Shown here one piece after another: positions 14,655 to 24,042 of a stretch of DNA of 64,000 bases. Under the pieces are notes generated by a model. That model saw only the letters and a list, made by a program, of their open reading frames with translations. It was not told the origin of the DNA and made no database searches. How positions within the stretch are numbered: the stretch's first letter is position 1; each line of letters begins with the position of its first letter. Origin of the DNA: JAGVPT01 sp964439265. GTDB lineage: Bacteria; Bacteroidota; Ignavibacteria; UBA10030; UBA8401. The position numbers and the translations under genes were made by a program. The stretch spans positions 1 to 64,000 of the forward strand of contig CAYTOA010000007.1 in the NCBI GenBank assembly GCA_964439265.1, in the 5' to 3' direction.

Positions 14655-15088
14655 CCCAGAAATCTGTCCCTTTCTGTAACTCCTCTTCTCGTGTATAGCA
14701 TGATTCCCCGTAGACATCGCCGGGTACAATCCAATATATTGGAATGTGCAGGCTGTCACAATCCCCCTAAGTAGAAAAGCCTATATTAAGCCGTTCCTCC
14801 TCGTATACTTGTTTGCCAAACTCAATAGTCTTGCGATAAAAAGAAAATGTCGTCTTGTGATGTCGCCGGCGCTGCCGGTATCCGGAATCGCCATATCCCG
14901 CAGCGGAAACATTTATAATGTAAAACCATGTTCGGCTGAACTCTCGGGGGCCGCTCGGTTGCGATAGCTAAATTGTCGGCCTCCAGCCTCCGGTCTCCGG
15001 CTTTGATGAGTGCTCAACGAGCATCTTTCAAAAGAATAAAGAACTTATTGTAGATAAATCATTTCACTCTAAGAAAGGATCGAACAGG
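14655..15088. other. 434-base intergenic region with a palindrome and a GC-rich heptamer repeat
   Basis: No convincing gene is present. At 14730-14743 there is a perfect 14-base palindrome (TCCAATATATTGGA), a possible protein-binding site. At 14977-15004 four in-phase heptamers (CGGCCTC, CAGCCTC, CGGTCTC, CGGCTTT) form a GC-rich version of the repeat class seen elsewhere. A TATAAT hexamer at 14914-14919 lacks a good -35 partner. Confidence 0.55.
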
Positions 15089-18000
15089 ATGTTGAGAAGG
15101 TTACTGTGGATCGAAGCGTTCGTCTGTATCATTGCAGCAAGTACAGGATTCTCCCAAACGGCTCAACCGCGGTTTGATTCTCCTTTGGACGGCCAGGTCA
15201 ACAGTATTGTCGTGAGCGGCAACAAAGCGTATCTCGGCGGAACGTTCACGAAGATCGGATATGCATGCGGCACGGGCGCTTTTCTCGACACAGCAACGGC
15301 CAAACCGGACCGGACATTTCCGAAGCTCGACCCGGTAGAAGGAAGAGTGTATGCATCGGTACCCGACGGAAGGGGAGGATGGTATATTGGTGGAAACTTT
15401 TCGTACGTCGGCGGCCTCCAGCGAAAATATCTGGTGCACGTTCGCCCCGATCACTCGGTCGATTCGTGGAATCCCGCTCCGAATGCCTTTGTACAATGCC
15501 TCTCACTGAGCGGCAATCGTTTATACGTCGGGGGATATTTCTCGACTATTGCAGGGCAGACCCGCGGCTACGGTGCGGCGTTTGACACTGCGACTGGAAA
15601 TCTTCTCTCCTGGGACCCTCAGACCGACGGCGAGATTACCGCCATACAACAAGTGGGAACCACAGTATTTATCGGCGGATACTTTTCTTCGATCAAAACT
15701 CAGTTTCATTTCCTTCTCGGTTCGACCGATACGGCAGGCAACGTCACCAGCTGGTCGCCGGGTATTACTGTGCCGTACGCGAGTCCTTCGGTCTCCCAGT
15801 TCATTTATTCAAACGGCTACCTGTATGCGTGCGGCCCGTTTACCAAGATCGATACCAATTCGTTGTACGGTTTAGCAAAGATGGATCCGTCGGGAAATCT
15901 TGTCACAAGCTGGAGGCCTGCCGCTTCCATTAGCGGAGGTTTTGGCGAGGTAAGTTCCATGGCTCTTTCGAACGGCAATCTCTATGTCGGCGGATCGTTC
16001 ACATCCATCGGGGGACAATCGGTAACGAATCTTGCGAAGATCGACCCCGCGACGGGAACAGTATCAGCGTGGAATCCGGCGCCGAACAATATCGTGCGGA
16101 CGTTGACGATCGCAGGATCAAGACTTTTTGTCGGAGGAGATTTTACATCCATCGGCGGGAAGGGGTTCAGCTGGATCGCCTCTGTCGATACTTCTGCCGG
16201 AACGGCAACTTCGTGGGATGCAGAAATCAATGAAGATCCTTACACACTCTCTTCGTACGGCAATATAGTTTTTGCCGGCGGACTCTTCACCTCAACCGGA
16301 TCGGTCACGCGCAATAACCTTGCTGCAGTGGACCTCACGACCGGCCTCATCACTCCCTGGAATCCGAACGCTTCCGGCGGCGTGAGTGCGCTTGCGGTTG
16401 TTTCAGACAAGATCATTGTCGGCGGGAATTTCACGTCCCTCGGAGGAACAGGCCGATCATATCTCGCGGCCGTCGATACATCGGCGGGCGCATTGATTTC
16501 TACTTCCTCGTGGAATGGAACGGCCGGCGGCTCGGTCATGGCGATGATGACGCTCGGAAACCGGCTCTACCTGGGAGGAAATTTTGGAAACCTGGACGGC
16601 TCTCCGCGAGGCTATCTCGGCGCTATTGACAAGAACACCGGCGCGGTGCTGCCGTTTCATCCGGTCCTCGACAACGGAGGAGTCTGGTCCCTCGCGAAAA
16701 CCGGCACGCTCGTCTTTGCGAGCGGGTTCTTTACGAAGATCAACGGGCAGACGCGCAATTACGCCGCAGCGTTCGACACCACGACCGACTCGCTGACTGC
16801 ATGGAATCCAAACCCAAGTTATCTTTGCTGGTCGCTCGCGGCTCAGGGACCCACGGTGTATCTCGGCGGAGGATTCACGACTGTGAGCGGCGTCAGCCGC
16901 AAGAGCATCGCCGCCGTTGACACTGCGACCGGAGGGCTGCTGACGGGATTCGACGCGAAGTTCGACCTTCAGCTTAACGTCAACGCCATTCTTCCGGAAG
17001 GGAATCAGATCATTATCGGCGGGCAATTCGAGACGATCAATACGTTGACCCGGGAACAGCTGGCGTACCTTGACGCCGGCACGGGCGCAGTCTCGTCGTG
17101 GAGTTCAATCATGAACAACAATATCGGCTCGGCCACGGTGTATTCTCTTGCCCAGGCACCTCATACGCTGCTAGTTGGAGGAGGGGAGATCATCGGCATT
17201 TTGGATTATCCTGTTCAAAATTTTGCTGTCCTCACCGACAGCTCAATCATCCCGAAACCGAACCTGACCGCGTCGCGCCGGATGATCGATTTCGGAAATG
17301 TTCTTGTTGGGAATTTCAAAGATACGATCGTTACGATTGCAAACAATGGAACGGATGTTCTCAGCATTTCAAGCATCGCCTCGTCGGCGAATCCGTTCTC
17401 CGCCCGGATTTCCTCTGCGAGCATCCCCCCCGGCCAATGGATCGTCGATACGCTTCGGTTTACTCCGGCAGCATCAGGCATTGCCAGCGCGGCGATCGTC
17501 GTCATGAGCAATGCGTCATCGTCGCCGGACACGATCGAGTTGAGCGGAAACGGAATTCTTCTCGTGTCGCGCAGTGTAGAAATTCATCACAGCCGGGACA
17601 CGGTAAATATTGGAACCGTCCTCTTCGACCACTCGAAGGATACGTCATTCGTTGTTTCGAATATCGGCAACGACACGCTCCATGTCGATTCGACCACTGT
17701 GACGAACCCGAGATTTGCGGTGACTCATTCGAGCTTCAATGTTGCGCAAGGAGGTTCGTACGCGGATACGGTGCGTTTCACCGCGCTCGCCGTGGGTACC
17801 TTCAGCACGTACGTCATTCTCCACAGCGACGCGACCAATACAGCGGGTGACACAATTGTCGTCATCGGGACGTGCGAGAAGCTGACCTCGGTCACAGATC
17901 AGGCCGTGCCGAAAGTATTCGCCTTGTCGCAGAATTATCCGAACCCGTTCAACCCGAGTACAATAATCAATTATCAACTGCCGAAGAGCGAGCACGTCCT

Positions 18001-18175
18001 TTTACGCCTCTACGACGCCATCGGCAGGGAAGTGGCAACGCTTGTCGACGACTACAAGCCGGCAGGAAGCTATGGTGTGCAATTCAACGCGGCAAAGTTG
18101 TCGAGCGGCGTTTATTTCTACAGGATCCAGGCAGGCGAAAATGTCGATTTGAAAAAAATGGTATTGATGAAGTAA
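15089..18175 (+). CDS. Large T9SS-exported beta-propeller-like repeat protein with choice-of-anchor D domains
   Basis: The 1028-residue protein begins with a signal peptide (cleavage near GFSQ). Residues about 25-700 hold some 13 repeats of 45-55 residues of the form LYVGGxFTxxxG...LAAxDTATGxxxxWxP, resembling delta-60/kelch-like propeller blades. Residues about 725-925 are two HYDIN-like choice-of-anchor D domains (IDFGNVLVGNFKDT and VNIGTVLFDHSKDT). From about 944 the T9SS sorting domain starts (FALSQNYPNPFNPS...) and ends in KKMVLMK. It should be a cell-surface or released protein; the ligand is unknown. The repeat units differ enough to be old duplications. It is the first of three T9SS cargo genes in a row. 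Confidence 0.88.
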   Translation: MLRRLLWIEAFVCIIAASTGFSQTAQPRFDSPLDGQVNSIVVSGNKAYLGGTFTKIGYACGTGAFLDTATAKPDRTFPKLDPVEGRVYASVPDGRGGWYIGGNFSYVGGLQRKYLVHVRPDHSVDSWNPAPNAFVQCLSLSGNRLYVGGYFSTIAGQTRGYGAAFDTATGNLLSWDPQTDGEITAIQQVGTTVFIGGYFSSIKTQFHFLLGSTDTAGNVTSWSPGITVPYASPSVSQFIYSNGYLYACGPFTKIDTNSLYGLAKMDPSGNLVTSWRPAASISGGFGEVSSMALSNGNLYVGGSFTSIGGQSVTNLAKIDPATGTVSAWNPAPNNIVRTLTIAGSRLFVGGDFTSIGGKGFSWIASVDTSAGTATSWDAEINEDPYTLSSYGNIVFAGGLFTSTGSVTRNNLAAVDLTTGLITPWNPNASGGVSALAVVSDKIIVGGNFTSLGGTGRSYLAAVDTSAGALISTSSWNGTAGGSVMAMMTLGNRLYLGGNFGNLDGSPRGYLGAIDKNTGAVLPFHPVLDNGGVWSLAKTGTLVFASGFFTKINGQTRNYAAAFDTTTDSLTAWNPNPSYLCWSLAAQGPTVYLGGGFTTVSGVSRKSIAAVDTATGGLLTGFDAKFDLQLNVNAILPEGNQIIIGGQFETINTLTREQLAYLDAGTGAVSSWSSIMNNNIGSATVYSLAQAPHTLLVGGGEIIGILDYPVQNFAVLTDSSIIPKPNLTASRRMIDFGNVLVGNFKDTIVTIANNGTDVLSISSIASSANPFSARISSASIPPGQWIVDTLRFTPAASGIASAAIVVMSNASSSPDTIELSGNGILLVSRSVEIHHSRDTVNIGTVLFDHSKDTSFVVSNIGNDTLHVDSTTVTNPRFAVTHSSFNVAQGGSYADTVRFTALAVGTFSTYVILHSDATNTAGDTIVVIGTCEKLTSVTDQAVPKVFALSQNYPNPFNPSTIINYQLPKSEHVLLRLYDAIGREVATLVDDYKPAGSYGVQFNAAKLSSGVYFYRIQAGENVDLKKMVLMK

Positions 18176-18817
18176 ACGCACGCAGAGATATGAACCCGGC
18201 TTATGGACATTCAGCAAGTGCAATGGATCGCTTTGGCATGACCGGCGCGATCACGGGAGTCGGACACGAAGCCCGGACGATCGCGGTAACCTGGTGTAGT
18301 TTGTAGGACAATATTCAGCGCGGTCAGACGTCCGTTCAAATTTGCATCGAAGTTGAGTTTTTCTTATAATAGAACCGCCAATCCCTAAGACCTTGATTAT
18401 CAATACGTTCGGGCTCTAAGTCCCGGATGGAAGTATTGCTGTTGCCATGATAGCGTAAAGACGACTCTTTCTTTTCTAAGGGAGGTTGTTATGATGCGTG
18501 CACTGGTTGCTCGATTGTTTCCTCTCTGCGTGATGAGGTTGCCCCTCCTTTTTTCTTCCCCTGGATTGATATTAATTTCCTTTCTGAGAATCAGATCGGG
18601 TGGCCGCTCCATCGCGACCTCATTTACTCATAAGAGGCTTGCACGGGAAAAAATAAATTCCAAAGCTTGGCCCTCCATGAGGTCGGGATATTTCTTTGCT
18701 TTCTCCTTTTCATTTCGTTCGCTCAATGCCAGATCCCTGATTGGGGGAAACAGGGGACTCGACACTCGAGAAGAGAATTGCTAGAATTCATAAAAATCAT
18801 TTCGAAGGAGGACCTCG
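18176..18817 (+). other. 642-base intergenic leader with promoter, hairpin and a doubtful small ORF
   Basis: A promoter-like pair lies at 18342-18370. Downstream, CGGG (18409-18412) and CCCG (18421-18424) form a small hairpin. At 18491 an ATG preceded by GGGAGG opens a 97-codon frame whose start looks like a signal sequence, but the rest has no recognisable domain; it may be a decayed gene start. The region ends at the start of the next T9SS cargo gene. I see no known riboswitch. Confidence 0.4.
18342..18370 (+). promoter_or_regulatory. Sigma-70-type promoter
   Basis: TTGCAT (18342-18347), a 17-base spacer and TATAAT (18365-18370). It would give a leader of more than 400 bases before the T9SS cargo gene at 18818, or serve a small ORF at 18491. 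Confidence 0.45.
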
Positions 18818-21067
18818 ATGCGTAATATCCATTTATTTCAACGTTGTAGCGCTGCCATGGTTCTTGTCAGCTCGCTCTATATTAGCCTGTCCTCATTTGT
18901 CAGTGCGCAGCCTAAAGGAGAATCGACAATCCAATCCTCTAATTTTAGCGGGTTTCGCACTGACTGTACAAGTAAAGAATTTGATTTATACGAAAAGCGT
19001 ACCTCGCAGGCTTCAGGGATAACCTACGACGTAAAAATACTTACATGGAAAGCGCCTCCGGGTCGGGACATTATTTATGCTACCAACAAAAGTAAGAACA
19101 GCAGCGTTGTCTTCATTCTTTTAGATGATGGCAGCGTTTACGAAACGACCGATTTTGGTTCATTCGTCGGATGGAATTCCCCGACTCTTCGCTCTAAGAC
19201 CGATGTGAGCGGCAATTACAGCGGCTATAAGAAACTTGTTGGGGATGTATTGTACACACTATCGATCTCAGGCGTTTTCGTAAGCCGCGATACGGGAGGG
19301 ACGTGGAGGCTGGACACTCTTGGCGTCGGCCCCGGTCTCTATAACGACATAGCAGTCGATACTTTTCAGTATGTTTATCTTGCCCATGCAAACGGACTCT
19401 TCAAACAGCATCCAGACTCAGGTGTTTGGCATCGAATAACGACCATGCCGGCCCAATACATGACGGGCGTTTTCGTCGACCGTAAAAACAGGATCTTTGC
19501 ATCGACATACAGTGCAGTGTATGTGAGTACGGATACTGGTTCCACATGGCACCTTCTTACCGCGGGACTCGGAGGAGCAATTGTCACAAGCTTTGGTGAT
19601 GACGCTTTCAGCAATATCTACGCGCTCGGAGGAGGAATGGTGTTTCGTTCCGACAGTGGAAATTCAGCGTGGGTGCGGATCGATACTTCAATTTCAAACC
19701 TCATTCTCGACCCGATCAATTCCTATTCTTCTCCATACAAATCCATCGCAGGCGATTCGACAATCTACCTTGCCACAAATTACGGCTTGTTCACAAGCAC
19801 AGATCAAGGAAATACATGGGTTGAAGACAACAGCGGGATCTCCGCAACAACTTTGTACGGATTCCTCAAATCTCCAACGCGCCAATTTATATCGACAGCT
19901 TTAGGACTTTACTACGAGAACCAGGGCGATACCTCATGGATAAAAACTTTTCCGGCGAAAGGGTACCAAACTGGAAATGCCATTTACGTTGACAATGCGG
20001 GCAACCTTTATACGCTTGGTTCGATCATCAACGCCTACAATTCACAAAGCCCTAATGCAAACTGGAAAAGCATAGACAACGGCAGCACGTGGTTTCCCGA
20101 TACCGCTGGTTTAGGTGTGGCTGCTCAATCAGGTATACCTATTTATTTCGCCGATGAAAATGGCATTCAGCATTATTCTTTCTCGAATGCACCCGCCCCC
20201 GCCTACAGGAAATCCTCCGGGTCCTCATGGACTCCCGATACTGCAGGACTCAGCGGGATTCCTCAAAGCTATCCAAACGTGTTCGCAAGTGATAAACGAG
20301 GCAACCTGTATTGGGCGATTACGACGACAGCTTCGAATTACGCAGGACTTCTCTACAAACGTCCTCTCGCAGGGGGAACGTGGGTTCTCGACACCGCGGG
20401 TCTGCAGGGAGCCATTGTCTACAGCGTCACTCCGGACAAGAATGGAAATATTTATGCCGGAACATACGGAGGCGGCATTTACAAAAAAACCGGGAACACC
20501 TGGTCTGGTTTTTCTACCCCGAACGGTCTTGGAGGGAGCTCGGCCTTCGTTACTGCTGTGGATAGTTCGGGAGCGCTCTGGGCCGGCTTCTCCACATTGA
20601 ATGGATTCAATTACCTGTGGCACGGAATATTTTACACGACGGACAACGGGTCGTCATGGAACTTTGCAGGACTCGACAGCATCTCTGTTAGAGCCCTGGT
20701 CGTGTACGGCGATACGGTTTTTGCAGTAACCTATAACGACGGTCTTTATGCCCTGACGAAGAACGGTTTGGTGAACAGCGTCAAAAAGAACGGATCGGTT
20801 CCCAATATGTATTCTCTCTCGCAAAATTACCCCAATCCGTTTAACCCTGCTACCATGATCGAGTATCAATTGAACGAAAAGAGTTTTGTAACATTGACGC
20901 TGTTTGACGTCCTGGGGAGAAGAGTTGCGACGCTGGTGAACGGAGAACAAACCGGCGGAAGTCATTTCGCTAATTGGGATGCATCGGCGTTCGCGAGCGG
21001 GGTGTACTTTTATCGCCTGAAAGCCGGAGACTTTATCGAAACGAAAAAAATGTTGTTGATGAAATAA
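18818..21067 (+). CDS. T9SS-exported BNR/Asp-box propeller protein (paralogue A)
   Basis: The 749-residue protein has a signal peptide (cleavage near SFVSAQ) and a long series of Asp-box/BNR-like motifs of the form S(T)DxGxTW (VSTDTGSTW, TSTDQGNTW, YTTDNGSSW) spaced through residues about 100-640, as in sialidase-like or photosystem-assembly-type propellers. No sialidase catalytic set is evident. Residues about 660-749 are the T9SS sorting domain (SLSQNYPNPFNPATM... to TKKMLLMK). AAGGAGG at 18804-18810 precedes the ATG. The next gene encodes a paralogue of almost the same length and order of motifs, so the pair arose by tandem duplication. Confidence 0.87.
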   Translation: MRNIHLFQRCSAAMVLVSSLYISLSSFVSAQPKGESTIQSSNFSGFRTDCTSKEFDLYEKRTSQASGITYDVKILTWKAPPGRDIIYATNKSKNSSVVFILLDDGSVYETTDFGSFVGWNSPTLRSKTDVSGNYSGYKKLVGDVLYTLSISGVFVSRDTGGTWRLDTLGVGPGLYNDIAVDTFQYVYLAHANGLFKQHPDSGVWHRITTMPAQYMTGVFVDRKNRIFASTYSAVYVSTDTGSTWHLLTAGLGGAIVTSFGDDAFSNIYALGGGMVFRSDSGNSAWVRIDTSISNLILDPINSYSSPYKSIAGDSTIYLATNYGLFTSTDQGNTWVEDNSGISATTLYGFLKSPTRQFISTALGLYYENQGDTSWIKTFPAKGYQTGNAIYVDNAGNLYTLGSIINAYNSQSPNANWKSIDNGSTWFPDTAGLGVAAQSGIPIYFADENGIQHYSFSNAPAPAYRKSSGSSWTPDTAGLSGIPQSYPNVFASDKRGNLYWAITTTASNYAGLLYKRPLAGGTWVLDTAGLQGAIVYSVTPDKNGNIYAGTYGGGIYKKTGNTWSGFSTPNGLGGSSAFVTAVDSSGALWAGFSTLNGFNYLWHGIFYTTDNGSSWNFAGLDSISVRALVVYGDTVFAVTYNDGLYALTKNGLVNSVKKNGSVPNMYSLSQNYPNPFNPATMIEYQLNEKSFVTLTLFDVLGRRVATLVNGEQTGGSHFANWDASAFASGVYFYRLKAGDFIETKKMLLMK

Positions 21068-21144
21068 CATGCGGGTGACGATCAAGACGTCGGCTCTTGA
21101 CTAAGCACCACGCAACGTCCTCACTAACAAATCGGAGTGTTACA

Positions 21145-23391
21145 ATGAAACCCTTAGGTACCTTGAGAACGATCGCGCTCTGCTGCGCGTTAATCCTCAT
21201 CTTTTCGACTGATTCGAGAAGTGATGGAGGAGTCGGGACGGCAACGCTTCCAAATGGAACGACCGTGACTACAACGGACTACGGCAACATCGCATTCACG
21301 AATTCCACATACTATGAAAGCGGGGACGAAGATCCGCCGATCTATACGCCTATTTGGAATGCACCGAAGGGGCGCCGTATTCTCGATGCCGACCTGAAAC
21401 GAGGAGGCGGCACGGTCATGATCTTGCTCGATGATGGTTCGGTCTACGAAGATTTCTCCATTGAAAGCGAAGGGTTTCCCACTATTCATAATGTTACCTT
21501 CCGGAAAAAGATCATCGGCGCTACCTTTAGCGAGGACTTCGAGAAAATAATTGGCGATGACCTCTATATGCTTTCATCGTCATATGTCTATGTCAGCCAC
21601 GACACCGCACTCACCTGGAGCCTCGACACGGCGGGGCTTAGCTCCGCCCATGTTTGGGATATCTCGCTTGATTCAACCTTTCAGGTCTACGCCGCCACCA
21701 CGAATGGACTGTTCAAAGAGAGTCCCGATACCGATACCTGGCATCGCATCGCGACGCTTACCCAGGCAACGAGCCTGTACCGTGTTTTTGTCGACCGGAA
21801 AAACCGGATTCTGGTAGGCGGAAACGGCGGCGGTCTCTACTTCAGTACGGATAACGGCGGATCCTGGTCAACCGACACTGCCGGTATCGGAAATCAGACG
21901 CCGAATCTGTTCGCCGACGATATACACGGAAACCTCTACCTCGTGACGAACGATCCGTTCACGAATGTCAATGTCATTTATAAATCTGCAGGGGGAACGT
22001 CAGCGTGGCAGGAGATCGATGGCCCGATTGTCACCGCCGTAGCGAACAATTTCGGCGTCACTTCAATCACCGGGGACACCGCGCTCTTTGTCGGAACATC
22101 CTTTGGTCTGTTTGTGAGTACCGACCAGGGAACGACGTGGACGATGAACAACGGAGGGATCACCAACAATTATGCGTTCGGCTTTTGGAAGTCTCCGGAC
22201 GGAAAATGGTTCTCGAGGACGAATCTCGGCATATTCTCGAAGGGTCCTTCCGATGCTTCGTGGACGAAGGTCTTTCCGGTCCAAGGATACAGCGCCGGCG
22301 TAGCTTTTGCCGGTGATGCACTCGGGAGATTCTATGCCTCGATGGCAAAGACGACCGCCGGAGGTCCGATCATTTCTAAGAGCACCGATGACGGCGCAAC
22401 GTGGAACACAGATTCGGCGGGCGTGTCGCTTCTTCGCACAGGCGTTTACTACATCGACGAAAGCGGCGGTCAGCACCTCGGCACGAGTCAGTGGGGGAGC
22501 AGCTATCCGAGTCTTCTTTTCACCAAAGCTCCAGGAGGGAGCTGGATGCTTGATACAGCCGGATTCATTTCGAGCAACTACAGTTTTACGTACTCCATCG
22601 CCTCGGACCGCCATGGCTATTTGTATATCACCGGTTCGTATTTTTCCAGCGGCGGTTCAGTGCAGGTGAATGGACGTGTGATGCGCAGGCCGATTACAGG
22701 AGGACCGTGGCAAGTCGATACCACAGGGCTTCCGCCTTCGGTGAAGTATCTCTCCAACCTGACGCCTGACAAGGACGGAAATATCATGGGAACCGCAGGC
22801 AGCACACTCTACAAGAGGACGAACGGAGTGTGGGGGACTGTGGCCCTTCCCGCCCGCGCTGCCTCTCTCTTTTATTACATCGACCAGTTTACGGTCGATT
22901 CGAGCGGAGCGATTTTTGCTTCGTTCTCGAGTTTTATTAGCGGCGGCGGAGGAATCTACTTTACCACTGACGGCGGTACTTCGTGGATCTTCGCAGGGCT
23001 TGACAGCTTGACGGTGAACGAACTAACTTCCTACGGAGACAGTACATACGTTTCGACAGACCGCGGGCTCTTCATCATTACCCGAAATACCGTCGGAACG
23101 GGGGTGCGAACTTCTGCCGTAACTCCGTCTGTGTTTGCATTGGAACAAAACTATCCCAATCCGTTCAATCCGACGACGAATCTTCGTTTCACGATCGGCA
23201 GTCCCCAGGACGTGGAGCTGAAGATCTATGATGTGTTGGGGAGAGAAGTAGCGATTTTGGTTCATGGAAAAATGAGCGTGGGGAATTACACCGTGCCATG
23301 GAATGCATCGAATATTTCCAGCGGCGTTTATTTCTACCGGTTGAAATCAGGGAATTTTGTTGAGACGAAAAAAATGGTTCTGATGAAGTAA
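21145..23391 (+). CDS. T9SS-exported BNR/Asp-box propeller protein (paralogue B)
   Basis: The start at 21145 (MKPLGTLRTIALCC...) opens a clear signal peptide; an upstream in-frame ATG at 21097 would bury it. The product has 748 residues. It parallels the previous protein throughout: GTVMILLDDGSVYE, VSHDTALTW, FSTDNGGSW, VSTDQGTTW, KSTDDGATW and FTTDGGTSW, a FAGLDSLTV segment before the end, then a T9SS domain (ALEQNYPNPFNPTT... to TKKMVLMK). Both probably form surface propellers with the same type of ligand. A strong terminator 20 bases after the stop ends the unit. Divergence between the two copies is greatest in the first 60 residues. Confidence 0.87.
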   Translation: MKPLGTLRTIALCCALILIFSTDSRSDGGVGTATLPNGTTVTTTDYGNIAFTNSTYYESGDEDPPIYTPIWNAPKGRRILDADLKRGGGTVMILLDDGSVYEDFSIESEGFPTIHNVTFRKKIIGATFSEDFEKIIGDDLYMLSSSYVYVSHDTALTWSLDTAGLSSAHVWDISLDSTFQVYAATTNGLFKESPDTDTWHRIATLTQATSLYRVFVDRKNRILVGGNGGGLYFSTDNGGSWSTDTAGIGNQTPNLFADDIHGNLYLVTNDPFTNVNVIYKSAGGTSAWQEIDGPIVTAVANNFGVTSITGDTALFVGTSFGLFVSTDQGTTWTMNNGGITNNYAFGFWKSPDGKWFSRTNLGIFSKGPSDASWTKVFPVQGYSAGVAFAGDALGRFYASMAKTTAGGPIISKSTDDGATWNTDSAGVSLLRTGVYYIDESGGQHLGTSQWGSSYPSLLFTKAPGGSWMLDTAGFISSNYSFTYSIASDRHGYLYITGSYFSSGGSVQVNGRVMRRPITGGPWQVDTTGLPPSVKYLSNLTPDKDGNIMGTAGSTLYKRTNGVWGTVALPARAASLFYYIDQFTVDSSGAIFASFSSFISGGGGIYFTTDGGTSWIFAGLDSLTVNELTSYGDSTYVSTDRGLFIITRNTVGTGVRTSAVTPSVFALEQNYPNPFNPTTNLRFTIGSPQDVELKIYDVLGREVAILVHGKMSVGNYTVPWNASNISSGVYFYRLKSGNFVETKKMVLMK

Positions 23392-23410
23392 AAGAAATCC
23401 GTGCGAGCGA

Positions 23411-23444
23411 AAAAAAATCCCGTCTCCCATGGCGGGATTTTTTT
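23411..23444 (+). terminator. Rho-independent terminator
   Basis: AAAAAAATCCCG (23411-23422) pairs with CGGGATTTTTTT (23433-23444) around a ten-base loop. The A and T runs make it usable in both directions. Confidence 0.85.
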
Positions 23445-23568
23445 TGTTCTGCTCGATGCGATGACATTCCATATTGGCTCACGTTGCCCATGGACAGAAC
23501 GCGAACCGGATTGACTTCGGCCTGACAAGTTATTACCTTTTTCGTACTTCTCTGCCTGAGGAAATGCA

Positions 23569-23964
23569 ATGAAAATTTCTGGCTCCTTGTTCCTCCTTAT
23601 CATTCTGGCTTCATTCGCGTCCGCGCAGGAGCGCGACACGCTTCATTCGACGGACACGCATGCCCTGAAGAACATTGTCTTTCCCGGTTCGACGAATTCC
23701 CTCGCGGATCCTACTCTCCTTCCGCCTCTTCGAATCTCCGACGTGGAAATAAATCGAGATTTTCCGTCCAGTTCCTTCGGCATGGCTCTTCTCTCAAAAC
23801 CCTCTGTTACAGAAGAACCGGTTGATGTTTCCTGGCATATGACCCTCAGCCAGAAAAACCGGGACCCCCTTGAAACGTTACGAATGATACTGGGCTCAGT
23901 AGAGAAAGGCGGAGCTGCATACCTTGCCTATCGGCACCTTTCGAAGTTCGGCTTTCTAAAATGA
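23569..23964 (+). CDS. Small secreted hypothetical protein
   Basis: The 131-residue protein has a signal peptide (cleavage near FASAQ, residue 20) and a remainder with no recognised domain. It is proline- and serine-rich in the middle and ends in a helix-prone stretch (ETLRMILGSVEKGGAAYLAYRHL), which could be amphipathic. GAGG 11 bases before the ATG supports the start. It faces the reverse-strand polyferredoxin gene with a 78-base gap. No function is assigned. Confidence 0.6.
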   Translation: MKISGSLFLLIILASFASAQERDTLHSTDTHALKNIVFPGSTNSLADPTLLPPLRISDVEINRDFPSSSFGMALLSKPSVTEEPVDVSWHMTLSQKNRDPLETLRMILGSVEKGGAAYLAYRHLSKFGFLK

Positions 23965-24042
23965 TGTATTTGAGTTATCGGATCGAGATATCGAAGAGAA
24001 TTTCCGTCAGATCGTAGGCGGGGTAATCTATTGAGGTATGGC

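Noticed and set aside
14746..14967. A 73-codon forward frame in the intergenic region
   Set aside because: It overlaps no domain, lacks a ribosome site, and its sequence is low in coding character.
18400..18500. Possible cyclic-di-GMP or other riboswitch in the leader
   Set aside because: The GCGTAAAGAC string is reminiscent of part of such motifs, but the remaining conserved segments and pairings are missing.
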